DNA of 64,000 bases from Malania oleifera (GCF_029873635.1 NC_080423.1:100068991-100132990); one strand, 5' to 3'. Counted from the stretch's first letter, positions 1 to 17,719 are shown. Notes: generated by a model not told the origin, from the sequence alone. A program made the numbers and translations.

Positions 1-514
1 AAAAAATAATGATTGAAATGGAAAATTGAAGTTCCACGACCACAATAGAATCAAGTTCCAACACAATTAAAACTAAGAATCACGATGACTAGATGAATAC
101 GGCAAGAATTTAAAATAAAAAATTAATGAAATTAACGCAACATTTAGAAGCATAAATTTCTGACCTTAAATTTGGATCTGCATGAATTTAGACAAATTTT
201 AATAAAATTTTATATTATATCTCATCGAATCCAATACAACTCTAAATTCAAGGTCTCTGCAAACATAGGGTAAATGTTTTCATAAAATATAGTCTTAACT
301 TCTGTCACCACTAAAATAATCAACAAGCTGAATCTAATAATTAATGATTCCACGCTTCTATTCAGTGATTACAAACTGAGAGCATATGCAGCGTTAAGTT
401 AGAAGTAGATGCAGTGCTTTCGTTTGGCCTCCTGACATCCGGACGCCAACTTGGGGGTGTCCAAGATGTGAAATATAACTGGGCATGTTTCATTTGGAAA
501 TGGATGAGGGAGAC
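1..514. other. 3' flank and 3' UTR side of the UMP-CMP kinase gene
   Basis: AT-rich sequence with no coding potential that I recognise. The part nearest 514 is presumably the 3' UTR of the minus-strand kinase gene. I see no clear transposon and no RNA gene. Confidence 0.4.
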
Positions 515-6171
<5,657 letters not shown>

Positions 6172-7420
6172 AGACTTAAACTGAACCACTTCCTTAATGA
6201 AACTGACAATGTAAAAAAGCTTCATCAAAAAACTGAGGGATAACAAAATAAGGCAACACTAATAAAGTAAGGAATGAAATCCATATGCTAAGGGGGCGGG
6301 GGTGATGAAATCAAATATACTAATGAAGATAAAAAAAAGCTGTCAGTAAACGGAAGCTTATGTCATTAGCAAAAAAAAAAAACCTTTTTCAATTCGTTAT
6401 TGTAACCTAGTTCTACATTGCTAGCAAGATCCCATGCCTCTTAATTACTGTTTTAACAACTAAGGATATAAATAGCATCAAGAAAATTATATAGAAAATA
6501 ATGAAATTTTGCATAAAGATTGAACACAAACAGTCAAACAGTGGCACACTTACTCAAATCGTATTTATACATAAATGGAATTAAAACGATTCTAAAGACT
6601 TGTTTTTAATAAGAATAATAGAGTTTAGTATGCGTATGTGTGTGTCACTGAGTGTGTAAAATTATTTTACACAGTAATCCTACTCTCTCTCTCTCTCATA
6701 ATTCTCTCAATTCTCTCTCTGATTTCTGATATGCAGTTGCTTGTCCTACATCACCAAGTTTTTGTACAAAGTCTCGCGACTGCCAATGTTAGAACCAAAT
6801 GTGTTCATCATACAAATAAATAAATCTAGTTTAAAATTTATCACTGGCTTCTAAAAAAGTAATGAAGGATGAACAAGTTGTTGGCTTTAAAATAATAAAG
6901 CAATAAATACAAATAATAACCCAGAAAACAGCCAAGCAAACCTTGACAGACGCAATTCCGCAACGATGGCTGGAAACCGACCGCCAAAACCTGATCTCGC
7001 ACGAGATAATAAATAAGAACTACGCTTAAACATTCCCACGCCCACTTCAACTTAACTTGGTTTGTCAAAATTAACAAACGAAATCATATAAAGATTCAAA
7101 ACATGAAAGACATTAAATCATCAGACAACTGTCGTCAAATCCCAATCCAGTTTCATCCATTAACAATCTCTACTGCGCAATAGAACAGAGACAGGAGCAC
7201 AAAATCAGGGATTCCAAAATCCGCGGAAGAGAGAGTACCTTCAAAAACCCTTGAGCCGTCCAGCCACAGTGCGAGCACGCTTTCGTATAGTCTTGTTGAA
7301 GCAGTAAAGAACCAAATTGAAATTGTAATTGAATAAAAGGAAAATTAAGGAATCTAAACACGCTTTCTTGAGAATTCTAGTTTCGTAATCGCCTTGTCGT
7401 CCAAGCATTGTGATGTTAGG
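6172..7420 (-). other. 5' UTR of the UMP-CMP kinase gene with a leader intron
   Basis: A non-coding first exon ends at 7239 with donor AAG|gtactc. It joins an acceptor at 6202/6203 preceded by a T-rich tract on the minus strand. The 31-nt leader part of exon 2 then runs to the ATG at 6171. The splice creates an in-frame TGA just upstream of the ATG, which supports this start. The transcription start, somewhere around 7.4 kb, is inferred. Confidence 0.55.
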
Positions 7421-8124
7421 CTAAACTATAAACAGGAAAGGCTGCTGAACCTTGAACCAATTGGAGGAAGTTACCAAATTCGCGGACAATACCCAAATCA
7501 AGAGAGAGAATTGCTCCAAAATTAGAGGAATTATTATTGGGAAGAAGATTAATCACATCTTGAAATAGAAAACAAAATCCCGTGAAATTTTTCAACTTCT
7601 TCAATCTCCTTTCTATGATGACGACAAACCGGTTAGAATCAGATCATTTTATGGAATAATTCTATAAATAATTTATTTTATAATATAATAATTAAATTTA
7701 TTTTAAAAATTATAACTTAATAATTTTTAAATATTTAATAACTAATCATAAAATCGTAATTTTTTATAGTTTTTTTTTTTATTTTGATCAAGAGAAAATT
7801 TAGTATTCAGCCTTAAGTTTGAATGTAAGCATAGAACAAACCCATAGACACATATAGTAGTTGAGAATTTGAAACTAGGTAATTGTAAATTGATGCCTAA
7901 TAAATTATCAATTAATTTAAACATTAGTTGTTAATGTTGTTAATGGATTGACAAATATCCATCGAATAAAATCTTAAATCTATCAACCAACTCATTTAAA
8001 AGCACATAAGAAAAGTTTAAATCATATTCAACTCATTTATTCATTTAATACACAGATTAGTTATGAGTCATTTTAAGTAGGTCAGACTCGGTTTGAATTA
8101 ACAATTTTTTATCTATTTTGCCTG
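7421..8124. promoter_or_regulatory. Probable promoter side of the kinase gene and intergenic DNA
   Basis: Upstream region of the minus-strand kinase gene. It is AT-rich past 7640. No recognisable coding region. No single core promoter element stands out, so this rests on position only. Confidence 0.3.
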
Positions 8125-8132
8125 GTCTAGAG

Positions 8133-8625
8133 TAGGGGTGAGCAAACAGTCGGTTCGGCCAAATTCGGTTAATTAACCGAATTAACCGAAATTTTCGATT
8201 AATGATTTCTAATAACCGAACCGACTGAACAAAGGAAGCTCACCGAACCGAACCCGACCAAATTACCTTTTCTGGTAATTCGGTTAACCGAATTTAACCG
8301 AAATAATTTGAAATTAATTATTAAAAATAGAATATAATTATAACTTTTTTACTAATTCGAGTTTAATTAAGCATCTCATCTATTAATTTTATTAATAAAA
8401 AAGATATTTTGGTATTAAACTATAAGAGTAGAATCACTAGCATTAATTATCAATTCGGTTAACCGAATTGATAATTCATATTAACCAAACCGATAACCGA
8501 TTAACCGAAAATTGGTAAAAGCGTAGCCGAACCGAACCGACCCTATTTCTTGACCGAATCGAACCGACCGAAATTGGTTGGTTAATTCGGTTAATTCGGG
8601 TTTCCCCGAATTATGCTCACCCCTA
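8133..8625. mobile_element. hAT-type MITE, 493 bp, with 8-bp TSD
   Basis: The element starts TAGGGGTGAGCA and ends TGCTCACCCCTA, a perfect 12-bp terminal inverted repeat. It is flanked by the same 8 bp, GTCTAGAG, at 8125-8132 and 8626-8633. An 8-bp duplication is typical of the hAT superfamily. The interior is a long imperfect palindrome built from CGGTTAATTAACCGAA-like motifs and encodes nothing, so it is non-autonomous. Confidence 0.92.
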
Positions 8626-8633
8626 GTCTAGAG

Positions 8634-8878
8634 GACATGGAATAAAAAGGAAAAAAAGAAAGAATTGAAAATATTCACTATTTTATATTTGGTTATTGGA
8701 AAAAATTAAACATATAAAATATTTAAATTGATAAATAAAAAATCAATTTTATATATTATTAATATTTACTTTTAAAATTTTTAAGCATATTAGAATGAAA
8801 TTTTATTTTAATAATATTTATTAAATAAAAAAATAAAAACGATTAGAAAAAATTATTTAAAAAATAATTTTATTATTA
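8634..8878. other. AT-rich spacer
   Basis: Low-complexity AT-rich DNA with no feature that I can support. Confidence 0.5.
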
Positions 8879-9045
8879 GGGTAAAAGACACTAACCTTGT
8901 TTGAGGTTTGACAAAAAGATAATAATCTTACTTGGGGTTTTAAAATTTTCAAAAATCTCTCATAAGGTTTAAAAAATTTTAAGGATTTCTCTTGAGATTT
9001 TTTAAAAAGACATAAATCTCTCATTGTATTTTACAAAATCAAAAA
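8879..9045. repeat. Partial copy of a MITE-like repeat (same family as 45326-45677)
   Basis: Begins GGGTAAAAGACACTAAC and continues with successive 'tctct(c/t)..gaggttt' style segments. The same order of segments occurs in the fuller copy at 45326-45677. The right side stops where the A/AAC-rich end of the RTE LINE remnant begins. Family name unknown to me. Confidence 0.55.
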
Positions 9046-9697
9046 TAAAAAACAACAACAATAACAACAATAGGTCTTAAGTCCTACTAAGTAGGGTCAA
9101 TTACATGAATTCTTTTCGGTTAATTCATTATATCAAAAGTATTTTCTTCTATTAGATTAAGGCTTGTTAAATCCTTACTCACTACCTCATTTCAAATTAT
9201 TTTAGTCCTATCTCTATCTCTTTTCATGTCATAAACGACAACTAACTCACTTCTCCTCACTGATGCTCTACTAGATCTGTGTTTCAAATGTCTACACTAT
9301 TTAAGTCGCCTTCCCATGTATTGGTTTCAATCAGTACTATGCTTAAATTATTACGTATATGCTCATTTTTTTATTTTTTTTTTAATGTTAAACCACTTAT
9401 CTACCTTAACAATCTCATTTCAGCAACTTTTATCTTTTGTACATGTTATTTCTTAGTTATCCAATATTCTAAAGCATAAAGCATATATAGTTGGTCATAT
9501 AACTATCTTATAAAACTTTCCTTTTAATTTTAAAAGTATTCTACAATCACACAACGCACTTGACGTACTCTTCCATTTTATCCAACTTATTTTAATTTTA
9601 CATACTACATCTTCTTCAATTTTTCTTTCAAATTGCATAAGAGATTTGAGATATTAAAATCTATCAGTGTTATTAATTTTTTGATTCTCAAGTTTAA
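9046..9697 (-). mobile_element. RTE-type LINE, 5'-truncated 3' end, decayed
   Basis: Read on the minus strand, the segment encodes the decayed C-terminal part of an RTE-type LINE polyprotein. Recognisable pieces are EEDV, ISWIKWKS, LCD and LKLKGKFYK. It ends with the usual plant RTE tail: a block resembling GACCC.ACTTAGTGGGAC, then TTG repeats (seen on the + strand as AAC repeats at 9051-9070). Several stops and frame breaks make it non-functional. The right side ends where the LTR-like sequence D starts at 9698. Confidence 0.7.
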
Positions 9698-9894
9698 TGT
9701 GACAACCTAATTTTTCTACTATTTTTTTTTCAACAATAATAATCAATCATCATCTGTCAACTAACTCTGATACCATATATTACACCTAACCCAACCCTAA
9801 GGGGGAGGTATCAGGTATTCAATCCATCCAAACATACTATCCATGCAGCGAATTACATATAATGTCTGAGCCCAATATACATTACCATCCAAAA
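9698..9894 (-). repeat. LTR D, minus strand, left part (split by element A)
   Basis: Starts TGTGACAACCTAATTTTT, the reverse complement of an LTR end ending GGTTGTCACA, and runs up to the insertion of element A. It aligns in order with the same part of solo LTR H, including the CAGCG and 'aatac...cagagtg' blocks. It continues after A at 18965 with 'atacaataccagagtg'. The outer right boundary was not resolved. Confidence 0.6.
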
Positions 9895-9975
9895 TGTGAC
9901 AACCCGAATAATAATGGGATTTAAATAATAAAGGGGAAGGGAAATGGAAACAGTAATAGAATGAGGAAGTTGACT

Positions 9976-10129
9976 TCGTCGACGAAGACTGAATTTCGTC
10001 GACGAAGAAATCCCGAGAGGTTTTGAGCCGACTGAATTTTGTCGATGAGGACTGAATTTCGTTGACGAAATTATTAAAGGATTCGTCGACGAATGACGTG
10101 GCTCGTCGACGAATCCAGTTCTATAAATA
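9976..10129 (+). promoter_or_regulatory. LTR promoter module of element A: palindrome array, ACGTGGC, TATA box
   Basis: Six TCGTCGACGA-like palindromes start at 9976, 9996, 10039, 10059, 10083 and 10103 (steps 20, 43, 20, 24, 20). The motif TGACGTGGC lies between the last two. A TATA box (TATAAATA) starts at 10122, 19 bp after the start of the last palindrome. The same layout recurs in LTRs C, E, F and G. Promoter function is inferred. Confidence 0.7.
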
Positions 10130-10154
10130 TAGAAAAATCCGGATTTTGTTACTT

Positions 10155-11600
10155 CATAATTAAGCAAGCTCATTCTCTCTCTCTTCCATTCGATTCTCTC
10201 TCTTTCTCTCTTCGTTTTTGGGCCGGATTTACGCCGGTTCGACGATTTGAAGTCACCACGACGCTCCTGGAGAAGTTCTCTCCAAATCTGCCGGAGCGGA
10301 TCGTTGGTGAAAGCAAGTTGGAAATCATCCCTGAGTTGAGGTAAGACTTTTTAAGTCAAATTTGGTCTTACGACAATTATAGGAAATGATATACACATAA
10401 AAATACCGAAGTTTAATACTGGGAGTTTTCAGTTTCAGGGTATTTATCAAGAAATCCTACGCGTGTTAGACCAGGATACTTTAGAGGCTTTCTCAGTAAC
10501 CAGGTAAGGGAATAAACTAAAACAGTCATTTTCATGTAAATTATTATTATTTATAAGAAAAGTTATTTTCTAAAAAGCATGTATTATGGCTATAAATTAC
10601 GAAAGAAATGTACGTTTGAAAAAAATACTACTGATATGTTGAAATATATATATGTGAGATGCAAGGAAGTATGATTTTAAAATGCAATGTATGATTTTAT
10701 ACAGCAAATGTGTGGTATGAATATTATTTTACGTGAAAAAAAATATATTATGATATGATGATGATATGAATGCAGTATGATTTGAGAAGTTATGAAAGTA
10801 TACAATACATTATGATTCTGACAAATATATAATTAAATGATTATTTTCAGAATGACGCATGTATATATGATTTCGGCACAAGGCCGTATGTATGTATGAT
10901 TTCGGCGCAAGGCCGTATCTATGAAATGTTCAGCGCAAGGCCGTAATTATAAAATGTTCGGCACAAGGCCGTAATTATGAAAGATGCTATATTATCATGT
11001 ACTATATGTTACCAAAACCCGGATGTTAGTTTAGTTCAGTTCAGAAGTTTGGTACCGTAACCATATAGATCAGATATCTATGTTCAAACTTGTACTAACC
11101 ACCCCACGAGGGGGTGGGAGATGGATAGTCGGTGTGTCTTTCAGTGTAGAGTTGTAGACGTCTACCTAGCAGTCCGGACCAGTGTATGGCGGGCCCATCG
11201 TACTTACAGACATATTTGATTCGACAGTCATCGGCCAGCCATTGTCGGGTCCTGCCTTCGGGCTGCACAACCCGTCATGGGGGGTAATACATGACATTAG
11301 TTAGCTATTCATTTTGGGTATGTTTTCAGTATTATCAATTATAATAGATGTTTTATGTACGATATGACTTATTAGAAAATATGAAAGCATGTGATTACTC
11401 AGTATGATATGATGAACGTTTACGAAAATATGAAATGTACTGTATATGTATAATTGCATTAAATGTTCATGTTGCCATACAACTATATTTAGTTTATTTT
11501 CCCTTACTGAAAAGCGTCTCACCCCCACACTAAATATATTTTTCAGAAGACCCTGAGTGATCGGCGGGTCGTGGCCGCCATGGAGTCAGTGATATTACCC
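10155..11600 (+). promoter_or_regulatory. Putative spliced leader in the 5' LTR of element A
   Basis: Downstream of the TATA box lie exon/intron-like borders. A CT-rich leader ends TTGAG|gtaag at 10340/10341. A 65-nt segment 10439-10503 is bounded by tttcag and CAG|gtaag. A further acceptor-like tttttcag ends at 11546. The same borders occur in LTR E and, with changes, in F, G and C. No transcript data are available, so splicing is inference. Confidence 0.45.
10865..10985 (+). repeat. Tandem repeats around GGC(A/G)CAAGGCCGTA
   Basis: Four imperfect units of about 27-32 bp, each centred on GCACAAGGCCGTA and followed by a TATGA or AATTATGA spacer. The 3' LTR carries five units at 17932-18068, and LTR E carries about six reversed units at 28565-28750. 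The copy number varies between LTRs, as expected for replication slippage. Confidence 0.75.
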
Positions 11601-11875
11601 CACTAGGAGGGTGAGATTTTGTACTAGGATCAAGATTATTTTGCGTTTGATCCTAGAGTTATTTTGATGTTTTGGTGGCTATATATAAATACAATTATTT
11701 GATGTTGTAGTAAACTATGGTATTACGTTTTATGGATTGATGATTTAGTTTTATATTTACTGCTGCTTAGATTTCCGCTATGATTGACAGGTGTCCCCAT
11801 TATCCACGGGTTCGGGTAGACTTTTCCATTTATTATGTTACATTATATATGTTAAGAAATTAAGGTCGTTACATT

Positions 11876-11888
11876 TGGTATCAGAGCC
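11876..11888 (+). other. Primer-binding site of element A (initiator tRNA-Met)
   Basis: TGGTATCAGAGCC, two bases after the 5' LTR end, is the classical plant complement to the 3' end of initiator tRNA-Met. It primes minus-strand cDNA synthesis. Confidence 0.9.
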
Positions 11889-12184
11889 TAGGATACTAGG
11901 TTCTGTAGACTCTAAAGTGCAACAGTAATAATACCAGAGTATAGGATAAGGGAATTTGAGATCTAATTTTGTAGTCTAGGTATAGGACTTCCGTGGTGGT
12001 TTGTATGATTTTCCTGGGATGACGATTTCAGGAAAGTCATGGTAAACTGTTGTTGGGTTAGGTATCTAGGTTGCAAGATTGAACCTTGAATTAAGATCAG
12101 GAGTGACGAGTTAATTAGGAGAATATATTAGTTGAGTGATATGTATAGTGAAGGGGTTTTGAGTTAAGTTACATGTTTTTCAAG

Positions 12185-13199
12185 ATGGACCTTGGTGGCA
12201 ATAGTGCCCACGCCAGTAGGAGTGAGGGTGCTAGACCGTCAAGCGCTGCGGGTAGTGATTCAGATACTGTCTTACGCAGCGTGGCACATCAGGTTATGGC
12301 AAAAATTGCCAAGAGTTCGAAGGAAACGGATGGTCCATTGGCAGGCCACGGTAGTTCAATTGAGAAGTTTATTAAGATGAGTCCTTCGGCTTTCTCAGGA
12401 GGGACAAATCCTACAGTTGCTGAAAAACTGGGTGCAGGAGATAGAGAAAATATTTGTAGTGTTGCAATGTTCAGAGGAGCATAAGGTGTTGTTTGCCACC
12501 TATAGACTGACTGGGGAGGCCGAGAGATGGTGGTCAGCAATGAGACTTTTAGAGCAGCAGAGGACTATACCTGTGGAGATAATGTGGCAGCGGTTTAAAG
12601 AAATATTTTTCGACAGGTATTTTCCAGCCTCTTTTAAGGAGGCTAAGATTGAGGAGTTCTTGAATCTGAAGCAGGGACAGCTGTCGGTACAACAGTACGC
12701 GAGGTTCATCGAGCTATCTCGCTTCACCCCATACATTATTTTAGATGAGGTGAAAAAGGTACGACAATTTGAGAGAGGCTCAAGGAGAGAAATTTATAAG
12801 CAGGTATCGATTCTGAAGTTGTAGGATTTTTCTAAGCTAGTGGATAGAGCCACTATAGCAAAGATTGGTGAGCGATTGGAGGCTGAGGAGCAGAGGTAGA
12901 AGAAGAGATCCACACGTTCTAGTTCCTAGCAAGGGATTGGACGTGGTTTGTGGAAGAGCGGTGGCTACTATATGGACCGGAGACAGGAGACCGGGAATCG
13001 CGATTTCCAGGGTGTACAACCATCTCCAGTTTGCTCGACTTGTGGGAAGAGGCACCCAGGAGAGTGTCGTGTTGGGCGAGGTGTCTGTTACAGGTGCGGG
13101 GAGTTAGGACATATGATAAGGGAGTGTCCGACACAGATTGGAGTTGCTCCTGCTCTTAGACCTGCACGAGGAGGTTACCAGGCGCCATGTGGAGGCTAG
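12185..13199 (+). pseudogene. gag of element A (broken)
   Basis: Capsid and nucleocapsid protein of the retrotransposon. The start MDLGG at 12185 matches the gag start MDPGS of element G. Capsid core motifs LTGEAERWW, FFDRYFP and QGQLSVQQY are visible. The reading frame shifts near 12424, where an extra A in an A-run turns AENW into AEKL. A TAG stops it at 12822. The nucleocapsid holds a CSTCGKRHPGEC block followed by a zinc knuckle CYRCGELGHMIREC at about 13087-13130. It is not expected to make a full protein. Confidence 0.85.
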
Positions 13200-13210
13200 T
13201 AGAAGAATAT

Positions 13211-16200
13211 GGCCCCAGCTAGGGTTTTCACTTTGACGTCGGGCGATGCTGAGGCGACCGACGACATGGTGACAGGTACTGTTAGTATGTTTTCATTTAA
13301 AGTTATTGCATTTTTTGATTTTGGTGCCACACACTCGTTTATGTCCTAGGGATGTGTTAAATTATGTGGGGTGGAAATACAATCATTAGATGTTGAACTG
13401 TTAGTGGCGACACCGACCGAGTCGGCAGTGATTTGGTGGTGCTGGATATGCACGGGTTTGACATTATCTTTGGCATGGATTGGCTAGCATCTAATTCTAC
13501 TATTATGGACTGTCGTGCAAGGGAAGTGATATTCAGACTTCCAGGGAAACCAGAATTTAGATTTACAGGGTCACGAGTGCAATCCTTACCTCAGATGGTC
13601 TCAGTTGTTCAGGCCAGGAGACTGCTTCAGAATGGCTGTCTGGGATTCGTGGCTTTTGTGAAATAAATTTCAGAAAATGAATTGAAGTTTATCAATACGC
13701 CTGTGGTGAAAGAATTTACAGACGTGTTCCCGGATGAATTACCAGGTTTGCCACATGATCGAGAGGTAAATTTTCGCATAGATCTACTTCCAAATACAGC
13801 GCCTATCTCTTAAGCACCATACCGAATGGCACCAATAAAGTTGGCAGAACTGAAAAATCAGTTGCAGGATTTGCTTGATAAAGGCTTCATACGACCTAGT
13901 GTATCGTCGTGGGGAGCTTCAGTACTGTTTGTAAATAAAAAGGACGGGTCTATGAGGATGTGCATAGATTATAGAGAGATTAATAAAGTGACAATCAAGA
14001 ATAAGTATCCTCTACCCCGTATCGATGATTTGTTTGACTAGCTCCAGGGTACATGGGTATACTCTAAAATTGATCTCAGGTCAGGTTACCATCAGGTAAA
14101 GGTGAGAGCAGAAGATGTATCGAAGACGGCTTTCAAGACTAGGTATGGGCATTATGAATTTCTTGTTATGCCATTTGGCCTGATGAATGCTCTTGCGATA
14201 TTTATGGACTTGATGAATAAAGTCTTCCACCAATACCTAGATCAGTTTGTGGTTGTCTTTATTGATGACATACTGGTATATTCGATGAGCTATGAGAAGC
14301 ACGAGATACATTTGAGGCAGGTTTTGTAGATGCTTAGGGAGAAGAAGTTGTATGCAAAATTCAGTAAATGTGACTTCTCACTCGAGAAAATTGTGTTTTT
14401 GGGGCATGTTATCTCAGGAGATGGAATTTCTGTAGATCCCAATAAGATTGAGGCGGTAGTGAATTGGGCTAGACCGAGGAACGTCCAGGAAATTAGGAGT
14501 TTCTTGGGTTTAGCTGGATATTACCGTCATTTCATTAAGGGGTTCTCAGCTTTATCAGGGCCTCTGACACGACTGACGAAGAAGAATGCTAGATTTGAAT
14601 GGAACGACAGCTATGAACAGAATTTTTAGGAGCTGAAGCAGAGGTTAGTCACTGCGCCAGTATTGATCATCCCATTTGGGGGTGAGGGGTACACTATTAC
14701 AGTGACGCGTCCTTAAAGGGACTTGGTTGTGTATTGATGCAGCATGATAGGGTGGTGGCGTATACGTCTAGATAGTTGAAAGAGTACGAAAAGAACTACC
14801 CTACCCACGATCTTGAGTTGGCTGCAGTGATACACGCATTAAAAATTTGGAGGCATTATTTGTACGGTGAGTAGTGCAAGATTTTCTCCGACCACAAGAG
14901 CTTAAAGTATTTATTCACCCAAAAGAAATTGAATATGAGACAGAGAAGGTGGTTAGAGTTGATTAAAGATTTTAACTGTACTATCAGTTACCACCCAGGG
15001 AAAGTAAATGTGGTAGCTGATGCACTGAACAGGAAGTCTGGAGTATCAGCGTTGACAGCTATGGAGATCCATCGTACGATCATAATGGATCTAGAGAGAT
15101 TTGGCATTGAATTGATAGAGAATAATACTTCAGTATGTATCGCCAGCCTAGTGGTACAACCTACTTTGCAGGAAAAAATTAAAGCCGCCTAGAAAGAAGA
15201 TCCAGATTGGTGGAAGTATTGGACAGAGTGCTGAGTGGTAAGGGAGAGGAATTCTGCATTTCAGATGACGGAGCTTTACGGTTCCGTTCCAGACTGTGTG
15301 TTCCTGCTGATGTTGACATTAGGAGGACTATTTTAAATGAGGCTCACAGATCCTTGTATACAGTTCATCCTGGCAGTACGAAAATGTATAGGGATCTGCA
15401 AGAGTTTTACTGGTGGAGTGGAATGAAGAGGGAGATTGCTGAGTATGTAGCCCAGTGCTTGACGTGCCAGCAGGTAAAAGCTGAGCACCAGAGTCCAACG
15501 GGTCAGTTGCAGCCGCTATTTATCCCAGAGTGGAAGTGCGATCATATATTCATGAACTTTATTTCAGGGCTACTGTCGACATCACATGGCCAGAATGCGA
15601 TTTAGGTGATTGTAGACTGGTTGACTAAGTCTGCCTATTTTCTCCCTATCAAGATCAGTTATTCCCTCAGCCAATTGGCAGAGATTTATGTTCAGGAGAT
15701 AGTTCGTTCTCTTGGGGTGCCTATATCTATTGTGTCAAATCAAGACCTGCAATTCACTCCATGATTTTGGAAGAGCTTGTAGGAGGCTCTGGGGTCTCAG
15801 TTATCGTTTAGCACGGCATTCCATCCTCAGTCAGACAGACAAACTGAGAGGACGATACAGATACTAAAAGATATGCTCCGAGCGTGTGTATTAGATTTTG
15901 GAGGTAGCTGGACTCAATCATGCTGCTGGTAGAATTCACGTATAATAACAGTTACTAGTTTAGTATTGGTATGACACCGTTTGAGGCACTATACGGTAGG
16001 AGATGTCAATCTCCTTTGTATTGGGATGAGATAGGTGAGCGGCGAGTTGTGGGTCCAGAGCTGGTACAGCAGGCGTACGATAAGGTTAAGCTTATCAGGG
16101 AAAGAATCAGTGCAGCTCAAAGCCAACAAAAGAGTTATACCGACCATCGCCGCAGGAATTTAGAGTTTGACATGGGTGATCACGTATTTTTGAAGATAAC

Positions 16201-16600
16201 TCCATTAAAAGGAGTTATGAGATTTGGTAGAAAGGGTAAACTTAGCCCTAGGTTTATCGGTCCGTTTGAGATTTTAGAGAAAGTGGGGCCGGTGGCCTAT
16301 AGGTTAGCTTTACCGCTTTCATTATCCAGAATGCATGATGTATTCCACGTTTTTATGTTGAGAAAATACGTCCTAGACCCTTCTCATATTATTAGCTATG
16401 GGGAGTTAGAGCTCAGTGATTCACTAGTTTATGAGGAGGTACTAGTGCAGATTCTGGACAGAAAGGAAGGCTGCAACTACGTAGTAAGAAAATTCCTTTA
16501 GTAAAAGTTCTATGGAGGAATCATGCGATAGAAGAGGCTTTTTGGGAGCTCAAGGAGCAGATCAGATAGAAATATCCACAATTATTCCAAGAAGTTTAAA
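13211..16600 (+). pseudogene. pol of element A: protease, RT, RNase H, integrase, chromodomain (broken)
   Basis: Domains in order: protease remnant (ATHSF in place of the usual DSGATHSF, about 13320, then a deletion near 13420); connection GFDIIFGMDWL; reverse transcriptase with [28 protein letters not shown] and the catalytic FIDDILVYS near 14260; RNase H (14640-14930, frameshifted); the zinc-binding integrase N-terminus ending CLTCQQVKAEH; integrase core 15530-15870; and a GPF...LP...HDVFH region leading to a chromodomain-like end WRNHAIEEAFWE near 16520. In the integrase core two catalytic aspartates appear as Asn (MNF for MDF, SNQD for SDRD). Many stops are CAG to TAG. Inactive. Confidence 0.87.
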
Positions 16601-16846
16601 TGTAATTAGAAATGTAAGTAAATATGTAATATTTATTTTGCAAGTACATGTAATACTTTAGTTAGTATGTGATCTTTTAGTTTCGAGGGGAAATTTCTTT
16701 TGGTATATGTAATCTCCCAGAACTTGAGTTGTAACCACGGTATTACTCCGCCATAAGTGAGGGTAAGTAATAGAATAAGTAGACCATTTTTCCTAATAAG
16801 GGATGATGAATTATGTGAATAGTAAATTTTGAGGACGAAATTTTAT

Positions 16847-16859
16847 AAGGAGAGGAGAA
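16847..16859 (+). other. Polypurine tract of element A
   Basis: AAGGAGAGGAGAA lies immediately before the TG of the 3' LTR. This is the position and base composition required for plus-strand priming. Confidence 0.85.
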
Positions 16860-17683
16860 TGTGACAACCCGAATAATAATGGGATTTAAATAATAAAGAG
16901 GAAGGGAAATGGAAACAGTAACAGAAGGAGGAAGTCGACTTCGTCGACGAACGCGTTGCACTTTGGAAGGAATAACCGAGGGGAATCATCTGGGCTTCAT
17001 CAAAAAATACAGGGGATTCATCGACGAGGGTTTAAGAGAATACATTGATGAAGACTGAATTTCGTCGATGAAGAAATACCGAGAGAGGTTTTGAGTCGAC
17101 TAAATTTCGTCGACGAAATTATTAAAGGATTCGTCAACGAATGACGTGGCTCGTCGACGAATCCAGTTCTATAAATATAGAAAAATCCGGATTTTGTTAC
17201 TTTATAACTAAGCAAGCTCATTCTTTATCTCTTCCATTCGGTTCTCTCTCTCTTCGTTTTTGGGCCGAATTTACGCTAGTTCGACGATTTGAAGTCACCA
17301 CGACGCTCCTAAGGAAGTTCTCTCCAAATCTGCCGGAGTGGATCGTTGGTGAAAGCAAGTTGAAAATCATCCCTGAGTTGAGGTAAGGTTTTTTAAGCCA
17401 AATTTGGTCTTAAGACAATTAAAAGAAATGATATACACGTAGAAATACTGAAGTTTAATGCTAAGAGTTTTCAGTTTCAGGGTATTGATCAGGAAATCCT
17501 ACGAGGGTTAGACCAGGATACTTTAGGGGCTTTCTCAGTAGTCAGGTAAGGGAATAAACTAAAACAGTCATTTTCATGTAAATTATTATTATTTATGAGA
17601 AAAGTTATCTTCTGAAAAGCATGTATTATAACTATAAATTATGAAAGAAATGTACGTTTGAGAAAAATACTACTGATATGTTG

Positions 17684-17719
<36 letters not shown>

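Larger units (their letters stand above)
9895..11873 (+). repeat. 5' LTR of element A (1979 bp)
   Basis: Direct repeat of 16860-18964. Relative to that copy it lacks about 100 bp inside the CGTCGACG palindrome array (after 9985), probably lost between short repeats. It carries a promoter module, a leader with splice-like borders, and a small tandem array. Confidence 0.9.

Noticed and set aside
10865-10985. CRISPR-like regularly spaced repeats
   Set aside because: The spacers are themselves repeated, the units vary, and they lie in a plant LTR; simple tandem repeats explain them.
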